From positions 744,001-808,000 of the forward strand of contig CM049991.1 in NCBI GenBank assembly GCA_016630955.3: 64,000 bases of DNA. The letters are read 5' to 3'. The notes under the pieces are model-generated. The model worked only from the letters and a program-made list of their open reading frames with translations. It did no database searches and was not told the origin of the DNA. Position numbers and translations under genes: made by a program. The DNA is from Didymella arachidicola (taxonomy: Eukaryota; Ascomycota; Dothideomycetes; Pleosporales; Didymellaceae). This document shows positions 45,126 to 56,103 of the stretch, one piece after another. How positions within the stretch are numbered: the first letter of the stretch is position 1; each line of letters starts with the position of its first letter.

Positions 45126-47739
45126 ATGTTGTTCCTGTCCGACACAGTCTTCTCGGGAAGCAGCACGCGACTGCACGCAACAGGGAGCCAGTCCAGCAAG
45201 GGAAGGGCCATTCGAAAGAGCAACAGCCATGGCGGATTTTTGTCACCACTCACGCAACTTGTGCGCAACCCGGTGCAATCGATAGGAAATGTAGTTAGCA
45301 GTCACTACGAAGCGCCCTTTCAGGAGCCGTTGGACGACGCGAGCCGGAAGCAGATCCTGTACCTGCGCATGAAGAATGTGGGTACCCGCGCTCGGTGTTC
45401 AGGCTATCACATGCTAATAACAATCGTCCAGGCCGAAACGTACCACGAATGGAAAGCCGTAGCCACCGATCTCGATGTTCTGGAGGGCAACAACGCCTGG
45501 AAAGACCAAGATGAGTCGCCAGAGTATGACGCTGCCCTGGTCGCAGCTCGTCTTCGAGAGCTGGATGATGCACGGCTCAGCTGTGACGTGAAGAAGATGC
45601 TGTTCCTCATACGGACCTCACTGACTCGAGACCTTGGCGAGATGGGTGGTCTGGGATTGTACAAGCACTCCCACATCGGCACGAAGAGGCTGATAGAGCG
45701 ATATATTGAATCAGCACGCCAGACTATGGACGCGCTGCTCGATGTGTCTGCCAAGCAAGGAGACGACTGTCCCGTTGATGCGCAGACAATGATGAACTCA
45801 CTTGTGCAAGCACGGCAATCATTTGGACGCACCGCACTGCTGCTCTCAGGCGGCGGCACTTTTGGCATGAATCACGTTGGAGTCGTGAAAACTCTGTGGG
45901 AGAATGGCCTGTTGCCACGAATCATTTCTGGAGCGTCTGCTGGCGGCATCGTCTGTGCTGTTCTATGCACCAAGACCGATGAAGAGATTCCAGATGTGCT
46001 GCATGAGTTCTGCTATGGAGACCTGGATGTGTTTGAGAAAGCTGGCGAACCTGAGAGCATCTTCCAGAAAGTGGCGCGGCTGCTCAAGACCGGTACCCTC
46101 TTTGAAATGGCACACTTGAAGAGGGTCATGCGGCAAATGCTCGGCGACATGACCTTCCAGGAGTCGTACAACCGTACTAGGCGTATCCTTAATATTCCAG
46201 TATCAACATCATCCATCTACGAGCGACCGAGGCTATTGAACTACTGCACGGCGCCTAACGTCATGATCTGGTCAGCAGTGTAAGTACTCGTCTCCCACAC
46301 CCAGAAAAGCATATGCTCACATCTCTAGATGCACCTCATGTTCTGTGCCTCTTGTGTACGCGCAATCTGGGCTTATGGCCAAGGACTTAAAGACAGGGGA
46401 GGAAGTGCCTTGGGATGCAGACCCAGACGCCAAGTGGATCGACGGCTCTGTAGACAACGATCTGCCTATGAAACAACTCGCCGAGTTGTTCAACATCAAC
46501 CACTTCATCGTATCACAAGTCAACCCGCACGTGGTCCCATTTTTAGAGAAGGAGGAGGAAGTGATCGCAGCCGAAGCGGCCGGGACCGCTTTCCCAACTG
46601 GTACTAACTGGCTGGGCTGGGCGGCAGGTATGGCCAAAAGCGAAGTCTTGCACCGACTGCATGTGCTTGCAGAAATGGGCATCTTCCCCACCTATGCGAC
46701 CAAGATCAGAGGGCTGCTCAGCCAAAGATATTCGGGCGACATCAACATCTTCCCCGCTATATCTTATGCGGACTTCCCGAGGGTTCTCAGCAATCCGACA
46801 ACAGAATACATGCTCGGGTGCCTCCTGACTGGGCAGAGAGCCACATGGCCGAAAATGTCGCGGATACAAAACCACGTCGCAATTGAGCTTGCTCTAGATC
46901 GTCTGATACACAAAGTAAAAGCGCGCACAGTTTTCAGCTCACAGCAAGCGGGAGCTCGAGCCAGTCCTCTCTCACGACCGAGCTCGCAGGGCAACGAGTC
47001 CTCCTCGGCCTCTCGAATTCGGCCAAACAGCAAAGCTCTGCGATTTGCACTCAAAACTGAACCCTCCAGTCCAGTGCTACTGAAGAGAGATCTCTTCCTG
47101 AGTCCCCTCCTATCACGTTCAACTCCCAGGCTGCCCGCACATGATAGTAACACCTCGAGTCGCAACCAGTTCCTTGGAGTGCCTAAACCCTCCGGCACCC
47201 GTATGTCAGACAATGCATCAATGTCCACCAACCCCGATGATTCATCCGACAAAGAGTACTATGGCGAGATCGACTCGGACACTTCTGAGTTGCTGTCATC
47301 TCCATCGCCTGTCACATCACCGACTTCACACGGCCCTACGCTATGGCCCCCTACTCGGCATACATCTCTGCTTACCGTTTCCGCGCCTACGACACCTACT
47401 ATATCCACGTCCTCTGATCGCCATATCGGCACACTACTGAATCTCACCATGACAGCGGCCTCCACCAAGCAGCCTGCAGCTGGACCCAGCTCACCAGAAC
47501 TCCGCTACAAGCGCATATTTCACCCACCTGGACCAGTAATGCCAGAAGTCAATGTCAAAGCACCGACGCCTACGCATATGGAAACTCTGTGCTCTGTCAC
47601 ACCTTCAACGCCCAGTAGAAGCCCTGCGCAGAGCAGACGCAGCAGTGGTGCAGGGCTTGTGCTTGACATATCCGGCGCCAGAGGCATGCTGCGGCGCAAG
47701 AGAAGCGCTGTCAACTTTCAAGAGAGCTACTTCGAGTAG
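45126..47739 (+). CDS. Patatin-like lipase/phospholipase (Tgl3/4/5 or SDP1 type)
   Basis: A lipid-body or membrane-associated acyl hydrolase of about 836 aa, likely a triacylglycerol lipase. Exons are 45126-45377, 45432-46279 and 46329-47739. The catalytic dyad is visible: glycine-rich oxyanion loop S-G-G-G-T-F-G, nucleophile elbow G-A-S-A-G (Ser253) and D-G-S (Asp405). An N-terminal DUF3336-like helical region precedes the patatin fold: L-R-M-K-N joined to A-E-T-Y-H-E-W-K after intron 1, then V-K-K-M-L-F-L-I-R-T-S-L-T-R-D-L-G. The ~370-residue tail is Ser/Thr/Pro-rich and probably disordered. The start is uncertain: 45126 is the first in-frame ATG, but family members often have ~50 more residues, so an upstream exon may be missing. 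Intron 1 is 54 nt without an in-frame stop. Confidence 0.85.
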
Positions 47740-48272
47740 CAAGTACCTGACTCCCTTTTTGTACACGACGCTTCTCTACGACTACGAAGATTTCATTGTT
47801 GCATCGAGTCGAATTAGAGAGGACCTTTGCATGGCTTGGTGTTTAGAATGGGACCGGGCACGAGACGATAGATACCATACACGATACATCTCATACTGTC
47901 AGCAGTACAATCGATGGACTTGAATGATAAGAGTCATTAATACGCAATACCATGCAACTATGAAAACACGACTTTTAATTTCTGAAACAGCCATCTCGAC
48001 ACCATTCTGGTTGTTTGTTGACTCACAGCGATGTTTGTGTGGTGCAGGGGTGCGCGTTCAGGAGAGATGAGGATGGCCCAGATGACCTCATGTTCCAGAC
48101 GCGAATCCCTGCATATTCGGACGGCCTTTTTCTATCCTCGACAACATTACCCGGTACCCCTCAACGCGACAACAGCCTTTGTAGCGTGGCGCATCAATCG
48201 TACTCCTATCGCTAACATTCATTCTACCTCCTGAATTCGAATTAGATTTCACGCGCCTCCGATCAGACCACA
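47740..48272. other. Intergenic region, no gene seen
   Basis: Contains the 3' end of the lipase gene and the promoter of the gene at 48273. Nothing else is supported. Confidence 0.5.
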
Positions 48273-49361
48273 ATGGCTGCCCCGACATCCGCAACCGTAA
48301 CCGTCAACCCACCCGCTGTCAAGAAACGTGGGAGACCGAGGAAGGTCGTGGATGAGAGCACCGTTGCGCCCGAGAAGACTGCGGCGAGGCAGGCATCGAC
48401 CAAGGCAAAGGCTGCGCCGAAAGCGACTCCAAAAGCCAAGACAATAGATGCGTTGAAGGAGAAGAAGAAGACCTTGACCAAGGTCTCTGACTACAAGACC
48501 AAGAAGGCAACGCCTGCACCGAAAGCCGCTCCCACCGACATTGCAGAACAAGTCACAACTGCCGCGCCGACAACCAGCAAGATCTTGGACGAGGTCAAGG
48601 CTGCGGGAGCCTTCAAGAAGCCACCGACCGAGCCTAAAGAGCCTTTTCTACCACCGGTGCCTGGGCCGGCGCCCGTCGCCCCGATCCTGCCTGCTGCTGC
48701 AAAGGCTCCGATTGCACCTACGCCCGAGACACACTACGAACCGCCATCATCGCCGTCGACTGAACCCAAAGAGCCGTTCCTACCGCCCGTACCTGGCCCA
48801 GCGCCAGTCGCGCCAATCCTCCCTGCTGCCGCCAAAACCCCCATTGGGAATGCAGACGCAGCACCTGCCTCCAAGACACACACCGCACCGCAATCATCCA
48901 CGCCAGCACTCGGTGCGCCAATCCAGCGGCCCGCAGACCGAGTATCCTCAAACCCCAGAATCCCACCCACAACCGCCGCGCCGAGCGAGCGCGCAACCAA
49001 AATCCCACCAAAAGCACGAGCAACCACAATCCCACTGCCCCAAAAACCACGTCCAGCGCCCTCGCCATACCCAGAATTACCCAAGCAACGCACTGCCTTC
49101 GCGGAGCCCGCTCCCCGCGCTCCCCCGCGCGCTCTGCGATATCCCCAGCGCATCATCGAGCCCACGCCCAACACCAAGCTGCCGCCCAAGTACAAGAAGG
49201 CTGCGCGGCAGGTTACGAGCATCATTGTCGGGATACCGATTATACTTGTGCTGGGGTATGAGTTGTATGGCAGGTGGAGGGCCCAGATTGGTACGAAGTT
49301 CGAGGAGAGGGAGGCGAGGAGGGTGAGGCCCGAGCCGTTGAGTGTGGTGGGGGAGAAGTAG
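48273..49361 (+). CDS. Ala/Pro/Lys-rich protein with AT-hook-like motif and C-terminal membrane helix
   Basis: A 362-aa single-exon gene. Near the N-terminus (~18-24) is K-K-R-G-R-P-R-K, a perfect AT-hook core. The middle is low-complexity Ala/Pro/Lys and contains a 26-residue block (T-E-P-K-E-P-F-L-P-P-V-P-G-P and following) present twice about 40 residues apart. A single hydrophobic segment at ~315-334 (I-I-V-G-I-P-I-I-L-V-L-G-Y) is followed by a short basic tail. A DNA-binding motif combined with a tail anchor could place it at the inner nuclear membrane, but the motif may be chance in such a Lys/Pro/Arg-rich protein. The tail-anchored end also fits a mitochondrial or ER protein. I cannot name it. 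Confidence 0.65.
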   Translation: MAAPTSATVTVNPPAVKKRGRPRKVVDESTVAPEKTAARQASTKAKAAPKATPKAKTIDALKEKKKTLTKVSDYKTKKATPAPKAAPTDIAEQVTTAAPTTSKILDEVKAAGAFKKPPTEPKEPFLPPVPGPAPVAPILPAAAKAPIAPTPETHYEPPSSPSTEPKEPFLPPVPGPAPVAPILPAAAKTPIGNADAAPASKTHTAPQSSTPALGAPIQRPADRVSSNPRIPPTTAAPSERATKIPPKARATTIPLPQKPRPAPSPYPELPKQRTAFAEPAPRAPPRALRYPQRIIEPTPNTKLPPKYKKAARQVTSIIVGIPIILVLGYELYGRWRAQIGTKFEEREARRVRPEPLSVVGEK

Positions 49362-49471
49362 ATGGAGAGGAAGGCTCAGAGCATATAAGTGTGTGTGGAG
49401 GAATAGTACATACGAGTGTGGTGACGAACGTGATGATGTTTCTAAACGCTTCCTGCATAACGAGCGTGATT

Positions 49472-49973
49472 TCATGCCTTGCCCGTGACAAAGGCAGTCA
49501 TGGCTTTCACTGCATTCCCATCGTAACTCTTGAGCAGATCCGTAGCTTGTTGCTTGCTGACATCGAGCTCCCTGACCTGCGCAACGTTAGTGCCTGATAG
49601 CTCTGCTGCTCCGTGTTCAGCAGCAATTAGCAGACAATCTCGCACTCCTCCCTATCGCAGAAGATGTTCGCAGACTCCCACCTCCGCTGACACTGCACTG
49701 GTTTCCTTGCTTGGGCTGACTTACCAGTAGATTCACTTGCGCAGGTTCGACCTTGACGTTCTTCTTCGCTTCGACCGGGGGACCCTTGACATTGAGGTTC
49801 TTCATGGCTTTGTTGAGGGCCGTGCCGTCGACTTCTTTCCCACCGGCCTTACCGTCATCTTGTGCGTCGAGTGAAGACAGTGCAGCCGCGGCTTTGCGGT
49901 CGTCGGCTGTGCCTGTTGGTGCGTGTGGGTCTGCGGCGCCTTCTTGAACGTCTGAAGGCTGTGGTTCTGCCAT
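49472..49973 (-). CDS. HYPK-like UBA protein, NatA-associated
   Basis: A 117-aa protein from exons 49973-49725 and 49576-49472 (minus strand; 148-nt intron, phase 0). The C-terminus is the HYPK-type UBA domain: V-E-P-A-Q-V-N-L-L joined to V-R-E-L-D-V-S-K-Q-Q-A-T-D-L-L and K-A-M-T-A-F-V-T. The N-terminal half is acidic, Ala-rich and disordered, and the helix N-K-A-M-K-N-L-N-V lies before the UBA. HYPK binds the Naa10/Naa15 N-terminal acetyltransferase near the ribosome exit and regulates it; that role is inferred from animal and fungal relatives. The start is the ATG at 49973; the frame upstream is open for 14 codons but begins with a non-ATG codon. Confidence 0.85.
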
Positions 49974-50548
49974 TCCACTGTTTAAAAATTTCAGCGCGGA
50001 CTGATCAGGCGACAATTACGCAGTAGAGGTCCAGTACAGTTGAGGCTCGAGCAACGGTGTAGGAGTGGGGCGTGGCTGAAGCCGGGGTAAAGCAGTCCAG
50101 CTCGCTAATCCCTTACTCTCGACCAATCATATAAGCCCGGCGCCGCGATTCGTTGCGATATTCGTCTAGACCGCGCTTTTACGCTTCTTCAAGTCCCGCA
50201 CAGGAGAGCGAGAACTGTACACATACGGACGGGTAAAGGAATATCCAGGCCCCGGTGATCCTTCTGCTCTCAGGCAGCTTAGCTTAGGTACGTGGTATTG
50301 CATCCTCTGGAGGAGAGGTGTGTTTCTTTGGAGTTTTGCGAATGCAGGCTCTGCGCGCACTGTTGTCCAGATTGAGTCATGGCTTTATTGAGGTCATTTT
50401 GCAGCAACACCCTTGCTGAAGCTTTCATATACTCGAGATTGGAAAGTGACTCAAGTCTGCTTTCATTTCACGGCACTGCTTGAACAACTTCTGCCTCTGG
50501 TCTACGTACTGATCTTTTGAAAGTTTCAACGAACATAATCACGCCACC
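49974..50548. promoter_or_regulatory. Divergent promoter region of HYPK and DAHP synthase
   Basis: 575 nt between start codons of genes read in opposite directions. No gene seen. A TATAAG sequence near 50130 on the plus strand is a weak TATA candidate, but it is over 400 nt from the DAHP synthase start. Confidence 0.4.
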
Positions 50549-52110
50549 ATGAGCGACGAGACAATGGACCGTTTGAACAACTACCTCCAGCAGTACATGG
50601 GTGGTTCATCGCAAGCGCAGTCTTCTAACGGCCAGCTTGACAACTGGTCGCCAACATGTTCGTAGATTCATTACCCAAAATAGGCGTTTCTGACCTTACC
50701 AAAAGCCTGGCAGGCGAAGCCTATCAAACAAGTCGTCAAGTACGAGGACCAAACAGCAGCAGATGCAGCGCTAAAGCAGCTCTCGAAACTGCCGCCAATC
50801 GTCACACCAACAGAAGTCTGGAAACTGAGACAAAGCCTTCGCGATGCAGCTCTCGGAAAGTCATTCCTCCTGCAAGGTGGCGACTGCGCAGAGCTCTTTT
50901 CCTACTGCGCCGAGGACCCTATTGACGCCAAACTCAAGCTTCTTCTTCAGATGTCACTTGTCCTGATTTGGGGCTCGAACAAGCCCGTCATTCGTATTGG
51001 CCGGATAGCTGGCCAGTATGCGAAGCCAAGATCGAGTCCGACTGAGATCGTAGAGGGCAAAGAGATCCCTAGCTTCCGTGGTGATATCCTCAACGGCTAC
51101 GACCCCGAACACCGCAGAGTCGACCCTGAGCGTTTGGTGAGCGCATACTTTCACTCCGCTACAACAATGAACTACATCCGTGCTCAGCTGGCGAGTGGTA
51201 TTGCCGACCTGCACAACCCTATGGACTGGGGTCTCGGCCACGTTGGCGACAGGGAGCTGCAGACAAAGTACACTGCTATTGTGAACAGCATCTCCGACTC
51301 CCTTCGCTTCATGCGAACCATTGGTGCAGACACATCAGGGCAGCTGCAGACGGTTGATCTCTACAGTAGTCACGAAGGACTTGTCCTGGAATACGAGACT
51401 GCTCTCACCAGACGCCTCAAACACCCCGCTGGTCACCCTGGCGCTCAGACGTCCACAGACGGCAAAGGCTGGTATAACACCTCGGCGCACTTCATCTGGA
51501 TTGGCGACCGCACAAGACAGATCGAGGGCGGACACGTGGAGTATTTCCGCGGTATCGAGAACCCGATTGGTATCAAGGTTGGGCCTTCGATGAAGAACGA
51601 CGAACTGATTGAGCTACTCGACATCGTCAACCCGAGGAAGGACATCGGCAAGGTCACGCTGATTACACGTTACGGCGCTGACAAGGTGGAGTCGATGTTG
51701 GGTGGCCACATTGAAGCTGTCAAGAGCAGCGGGCACATCGTCGTTTGGCAATGCGACCCCATGCATGGGTAAGCTACGTTACCCTCTCATACAGAGCTCA
51801 AGCTAACAATTCTAGAAACACACGCAGCACGTCAACCGGCATCAAGACTCGCTCTTTCAACAACATTTTCTCAGAGCTGTCTTCGGCGCTGAAGATTCAC
51901 AAGCAGCACGGCTCTTTCTTGGGCGGTATGCACCTCGAGCTTACAGGTGACGCGGTCACAGAATGCACTGGCGGAAGCCAGGGACTGGATGACGAGGATC
52001 TAAGCTTGAACTACACCACATACTGCGATCCCAGGCTGAACGAGAAGCAAGCGCTGGAGTTGGCTTTTTTGGTCGCAGGACATTACCGCGAGGATGCAGT
52101 AAGTCCGTAA
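50549..52110 (+). CDS. 3-deoxy-D-arabino-heptulosonate 7-phosphate synthase, class II
   Basis: A 488-aa enzyme catalysing the first step of the shikimate pathway: phosphoenolpyruvate plus erythrose 4-phosphate to DAHP. Exons are 50549-50657, 50706-51768 and 51816-52110, phase-consistent. Class II (plant/AroA-II) hallmarks are present. The Cys metal ligand is in L-Q-G-G-D-C-A-E, the PEP-binding Arg in R-I-G-R-I-A-G-Q-Y-A-K-P-R-S, and the Arg/Glu segment in W-I-G-D-R-T-R-Q. The metal ligands His, Glu and Asp are in D-P-M-H-G-N-T, H-L-E-L-T-G and Y-C-D-P-R-L-N. The spliced start W-S-P-T-S-W also matches the family. Length is normal for a fungal class II enzyme. Most ascomycetes also have class I Aro3/Aro4 types, so this may be an additional isozyme with different feedback control. 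Confidence 0.95.
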
Positions 52111-52338
52111 AAAGCGAGATATTTAGCCAGCGCAGCAATGTACATTTCAGGGATTATAAAAGAAAGTTTACCTTTTTAAATTCGCGAGAGTCAGTGTTCT
52201 GTTGATCGGACTGACGGGATGACTTCATGCACGTGCCAAGATCCATGCCTAAAAGTTACCTATCTGACGTTATCGATGCGCGCTGCATCTCAACAACCAA
52301 CAACCCCAGCACACACCGATAAACCCCGCATTCCTACC

Positions 52339-53021
52339 ATGGGGAGCTCTTCTTCAAAAGCCGCAGGCGCCGCCGGTGCTGCTGCTCGCAAATACCCTAC
52401 TCGCGCTCCTCCCAGCAATGTCACAGCTCGAGCTCCCGCGCCTTCCGCACCGCGGCAGGCATCTGGACCTACTGTGAAGCCACCGCCGCAGTTCAGTGAG
52501 ACAGAGCCAGCAGGTAAGCATAGACTTCCTCAGAGCATCAAATCGGGCACTGATAATTCCCAGGAGGTGTAGTCGATATGGATGCGCGCGACCCAGCTTT
52601 CGCATCGCGCCTAAGCAGTCTCGGTGCTGTCCAGCCCAACCCTCACTACTCGCCGACGTCACGATCGCAATTCGACCCCCAGCCCCAGTCACAGCGACCC
52701 AACGAGTCACAGCACATACTCGGCGACATGATGCAGGCGCCGCCACAGTCTGCGTTTCCAGATCCGAGGAACAATCCCGTCCTGCGGGTGCTTGACGCAA
52801 GACAGAGGATAGCGGATGAGGCCGAGGCGGAGATCAGCAATGTCGGGCGGAGAGGGTTTGAAGGGAGGAAGTATGTCGATGCGGGCGTCATTACATTGGC
52901 GTTGATGAGGCAGGCGCGTGGCGAGCCAGCAGAACGAATCGAAAAGAGTCTCGGGATCAAGCAGGGAAGACTCAGCGTCCTGAAGCCTGGGACAGTAGGA
53001 GCTGTGGCGCTTGAGGGGTGA
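52339..53021 (+). CDS. Small protein with N-myristoylation signal and helical C-terminus
   Basis: A 210-aa protein from exons 52339-52513 and 52564-53021 (50-nt intron). It starts M-G-S-S-S-S-K, a strong N-myristoylation signal. The first ~120 residues are Ala/Pro/Ser/Gln-rich and probably disordered. The last ~80 are ordered: R-V-L-D-A-R-Q-R-I-A-D-E-A-E-A-E then G-R-K-Y-V-D-A-G-V-I-T-L-A-L and R-I-E-K-S-L-G-I-K-Q-G-R-L-S-V-L, which looks like a helix-turn-helix. It resembles an uncharacterised conserved fungal family; a lipid anchor plus an HTH-like fold suggests a protein-interaction rather than DNA-binding role. That is inference only. Confidence 0.7.
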
Positions 53022-53262
53022 GCGACATTACAGGTCGAAAAGACGGCACAGAGAACGAGAGGTGGAGAGAGAGAGAAGTGGTGTCTATTCAGGATCACCG
53101 TCGCAATCGATACCGAGCGACATACATACAAACGAAACGAACACCAATCGGTTTTTCGACATCCAATACCAACCCAAACCGTCGCAATGCCTGATCCGTT
53201 GTCGTTGTCGTTACCGTTACCATTGCGCCAAGCCAAAACGCCGAATATGCAAATGCGTCCGC

Positions 53263-53855
53263 TCACTCAAGGTCCTCGTACTCTTCGCGCTCGTGCATGA
53301 AGTTGTTCACCGCCAGCAACGCCTGCTTGAGCGCTTCTTGGTCGACCTCGAGCCCGTCACCGTTCATGCCATCGTTGCCGACCTTGACGAGGCCGTCCAT
53401 TCTCGAGCGTCCTGGCCGCCACATCTTTGCAATCCGCCACCGACTCTTGGTCTGGTTGAGCGTCGGGCAGTCTGATGAGATCTCCTTGCTTTCGCGGAGG
53501 ACTGTGAGAGCGTTGAGCACATTGAGGAAGATGCTGCATCAATCGGTCAGCGACTTGACTAGCATCGGTAGGCGGGCTTGGCATACCCTTGCGTGAGCTC
53601 GACATCATGGTCCCAGCCATACGCCGCGCTGCTGAAGCTGTTCCCCTGCGCAACAATATCCAGGAACACGAACAAGCTCTCCTCAATGCTGACGTTGACG
53701 GACAATTGCGACTCGACGTTGTTCAGGATCCAGTCGGCCAGCTGAACAAACGTGATCTGGTCCATGTGACAGAACTCGTTGAAGCGGTCCGGAATCCCCA
53801 TGAGCAGATACATAGCCCTCTTCGCGCCTGCAGAATCGACCGGTTGGACGGCCAT
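53263..53855 (-). CDS. Possible domesticated Harbinger-transposase-like N-terminal domain protein
   Basis: A 179-aa protein from exons 53855-53587 and 53533-53263 (minus strand, 53-nt intron, phase 2). After a 20-residue start, F-N-E-F-C-H-M-D-Q-I-T-F-V-Q-L-A-D-W and V-S-I-E-E-S-L-F-V-F-L-D-I-V-A-Q-G resemble the helical DUF8040-type domain that precedes the DDE domain in fungal PIF/Harbinger transposases. No DDE domain follows. Instead there is a short unique C-terminus with K-M-W-R-P-G-R-S and an acidic end. There are no terminal repeats around it and the frame is intact and spliced, so I favour a host gene derived from a transposase over a dead element. The resemblance is from memory of the domain pattern. 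Confidence 0.55.
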
Positions 53856-54888
53856 ATCGAAGTGTGGTGTTGATTCCGAACGAAGTCGGTAGTCGTGACG
53901 GCGAGACAAAGCGGAGTCGTCAGGTGAGACGGTCCGGTCTTGGTCGCCGGAAAAACAGCTAGTCCTTACAACAAAGCGCAAACAACAATCTATCTCCTTC
54001 TCTTCAATGTGTCGGATCACGTATACCGCTGGATTTGGCAGAAGAGAAGAAGTCTTCCCTCCCCAAGCTGAGACGAGCAGATGAGGCGGCCAGTGGGGCC
54101 GTCGTCCTCAAACCATGCACTCTCGCATGTGAAAGTCACGGACCGCTCATGACGTTATCTCGCCGGCCAATCGGGCGGCGGGCCTGCTCGATGCAGTCGC
54201 TGAGCGCGTTTTCCGTTTTGGCACGGGTCCGCGCAGACCCAGCAGCGAGACGTGCGTTGAGAGTCCCGTGCGGAATCTATTTCTAATTCGGGCACGTGGG
54301 TGCACATGCGCGCTCTTGTCGCAGCTGCGGCGAGGCGAGGGAAAGCAATGCTGGTGTTTGAGATGGGGGAGTGCATAGGCATGCGCGTGGAGCGTGGGAT
54401 GCAAGGCTACGCGTAGAGGTGGGGGCGTGGGATGCATGTTGGCTGGCTTCTACTGTGGACGCAGGTGTTGCTGTACCATACCGTACGGTAGCGTAGCAAA
54501 GGGTGTGGTCCACTCGTGCGTTCATGTTCCCATCAGCCTCTCGTGACTTGAACTGCCGGCGGTGTTTGGCGCTTCGTCATTGTTGCCTACTGCATTCCAA
54601 GGCTACAGACGCGCAGCTCACATGTAACCAGCAAAAATGGTGCAGTCTGCGTTATTACTCACACCCACGAGTATCTCTGTATGCTACACACCAACCTTGC
54701 CAAGAGAAGCATGCAATGCGCAGGCTTGCGGAGTTCCGCCCAGCACAGAAGCTGAGTCAGATAGCTAAGATTTTTGCACCCGTAGGCACCAAGCATCGCA
54801 AAGGCTCAAGATGCACTGTATACCTCCCGCGCGTCTGCACGAGCGTTGCCTGCAGTACTGACCCCTAGCCGTCAACTCGTCGGAAAAC
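53856..54888. other. Intergenic region between divergent genes
   Basis: About 1 kb with only chance ORFs. Promoters of the gene at 53855 and of the zinc-cluster gene at 54889 must lie here. Confidence 0.5.
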
Positions 54889-56103
54889 ATGCACTACATC
54901 TCCGCGTCGCGCAAGAAAAGCTGCACCGCGTGCGTCCGGAGCAAACGCCGCTGCGACCTCGAGCTCCCGGTCTGCAGGAGATGCACAACCAAGGGCCGCG
55001 ACTGCACGTATCCTACTCCCGCGCCGGGTCGCGACAGAAAGGTGGTTGTCCGCCAGGCCTCGCCGGAGCTTAGGCCCGAAGCTAGCGTCGAGGAGTGCGG
55101 TTCTGGCGCAGCCGAGTTCCTTGGTTTCAACGGCGCAGACGCCGATCTGGTTCTGCGCGCGCGCAATAATGACGGTGGACCGTCGGTGACTGCGAGTTGG
55201 AGCTCGAGTTCCAGCCCGGAGTCTGGGAGTTGGCAGGACGAGCTTGCGGTCTCGGCGAGCTTGCTGCTGGATAGCGTTGCGTTTGGGAATCCGCGGTTAC
55301 GGCCTTGTCGGACGCTGTGGCCTGAGATCGCGGCGCCGAGCTATCTGGATGAGGGCCAGGTGCGCTATGTGCTAAGGGCGCTGCGCGCGTTTGTGCCAGC
55401 GATGGCATATACGGGGTCGACGCCGTTCTTGCACGAGAATCTCTGGCAGCGGTGTCAACCGGAGGCGTACCAGGACTGCGTGGCGCTGTCTGGCCTGTAT
55501 CTCTGCAAGACGAGCGCGAACGCGGCGTTGATTGCGAGGAGCATTCATGTCAAGATTGCGAGTTTGAGAGCTACGTCGGGTAGTTGGGATATCGCGGAGC
55601 ATCTTGCAGCTGTGCAGACTCTGATCATTTATCAGATCATTCGTCTCTTCGATCCCGGCCTGAACGAGCAGGCGCAAGCGAAGCAGCACAACTACCTCCT
55701 CGAGACGTGGGCTGCGCATCTGTGGAAGCGGTCGTTCAACGAGCCGCCCATGCTCGCCAACTGCTACGAGACGTGGGTCTTCAACGAGTCGCTTCGCCGT
55801 ACAATCATGATGTCCGTGTTTGTACGCTGTGCGTGGAGCTTGTACACACGAGACGGGCTCGCCGACCAGGTACCCGTTCTTGCTCGGATCCCGTTTACAA
55901 AGGACTTGCAAGCGTGGAATAGTGCGCCAGACGAGTGGAACAGCACTACGCTGCCTGGGCTGCTGGAGGATGATGGGCTTACGTCGTACATGGATTTCAC
56001 GCAGCAGTGGACGCGCGAGAAGGAGGTGGAGACGCTTGATCCGTTTGGGAAGCTGCTGATGGCTGCTTGCCTGGGCCGCGACGACCCTCGTCTTCTGAGT
56101 TGA
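54889..56103 (+). CDS. Zn2Cys6 transcription factor (short form)
   Basis: A single-exon 404-aa regulator. The zinc cluster is at the very N-terminus: C12, C15, C22, C29, C32 and C39, with spacing C-x2-C-x6-C-x6-C-x2-C-x6-C and the basic K-S-K-R-R type segment between. A short linker leads to a helical region (~115-400) with W-Q-R-C-Q-P-E-A-Y, L-A-A-V-Q-T-L-I-I-Y-Q-I-I-R-L-F-D and W-V-F-N-E-S-L-R-R-T. This last pattern is typical of the middle domain in regulators linked to secondary-metabolite or catabolic genes. No such cluster is adjacent, so the target is unknown. The absence of an intron in the zinc cluster differs from the regulator at 3261. Confidence 0.92.
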   Translation: MHYISASRKKSCTACVRSKRRCDLELPVCRRCTTKGRDCTYPTPAPGRDRKVVVRQASPELRPEASVEECGSGAAEFLGFNGADADLVLRARNNDGGPSVTASWSSSSSPESGSWQDELAVSASLLLDSVAFGNPRLRPCRTLWPEIAAPSYLDEGQVRYVLRALRAFVPAMAYTGSTPFLHENLWQRCQPEAYQDCVALSGLYLCKTSANAALIARSIHVKIASLRATSGSWDIAEHLAAVQTLIIYQIIRLFDPGLNEQAQAKQHNYLLETWAAHLWKRSFNEPPMLANCYETWVFNESLRRTIMMSVFVRCAWSLYTRDGLADQVPVLARIPFTKDLQAWNSAPDEWNSTTLPGLLEDDGLTSYMDFTQQWTREKEVETLDPFGKLLMAACLGRDDPRLLS

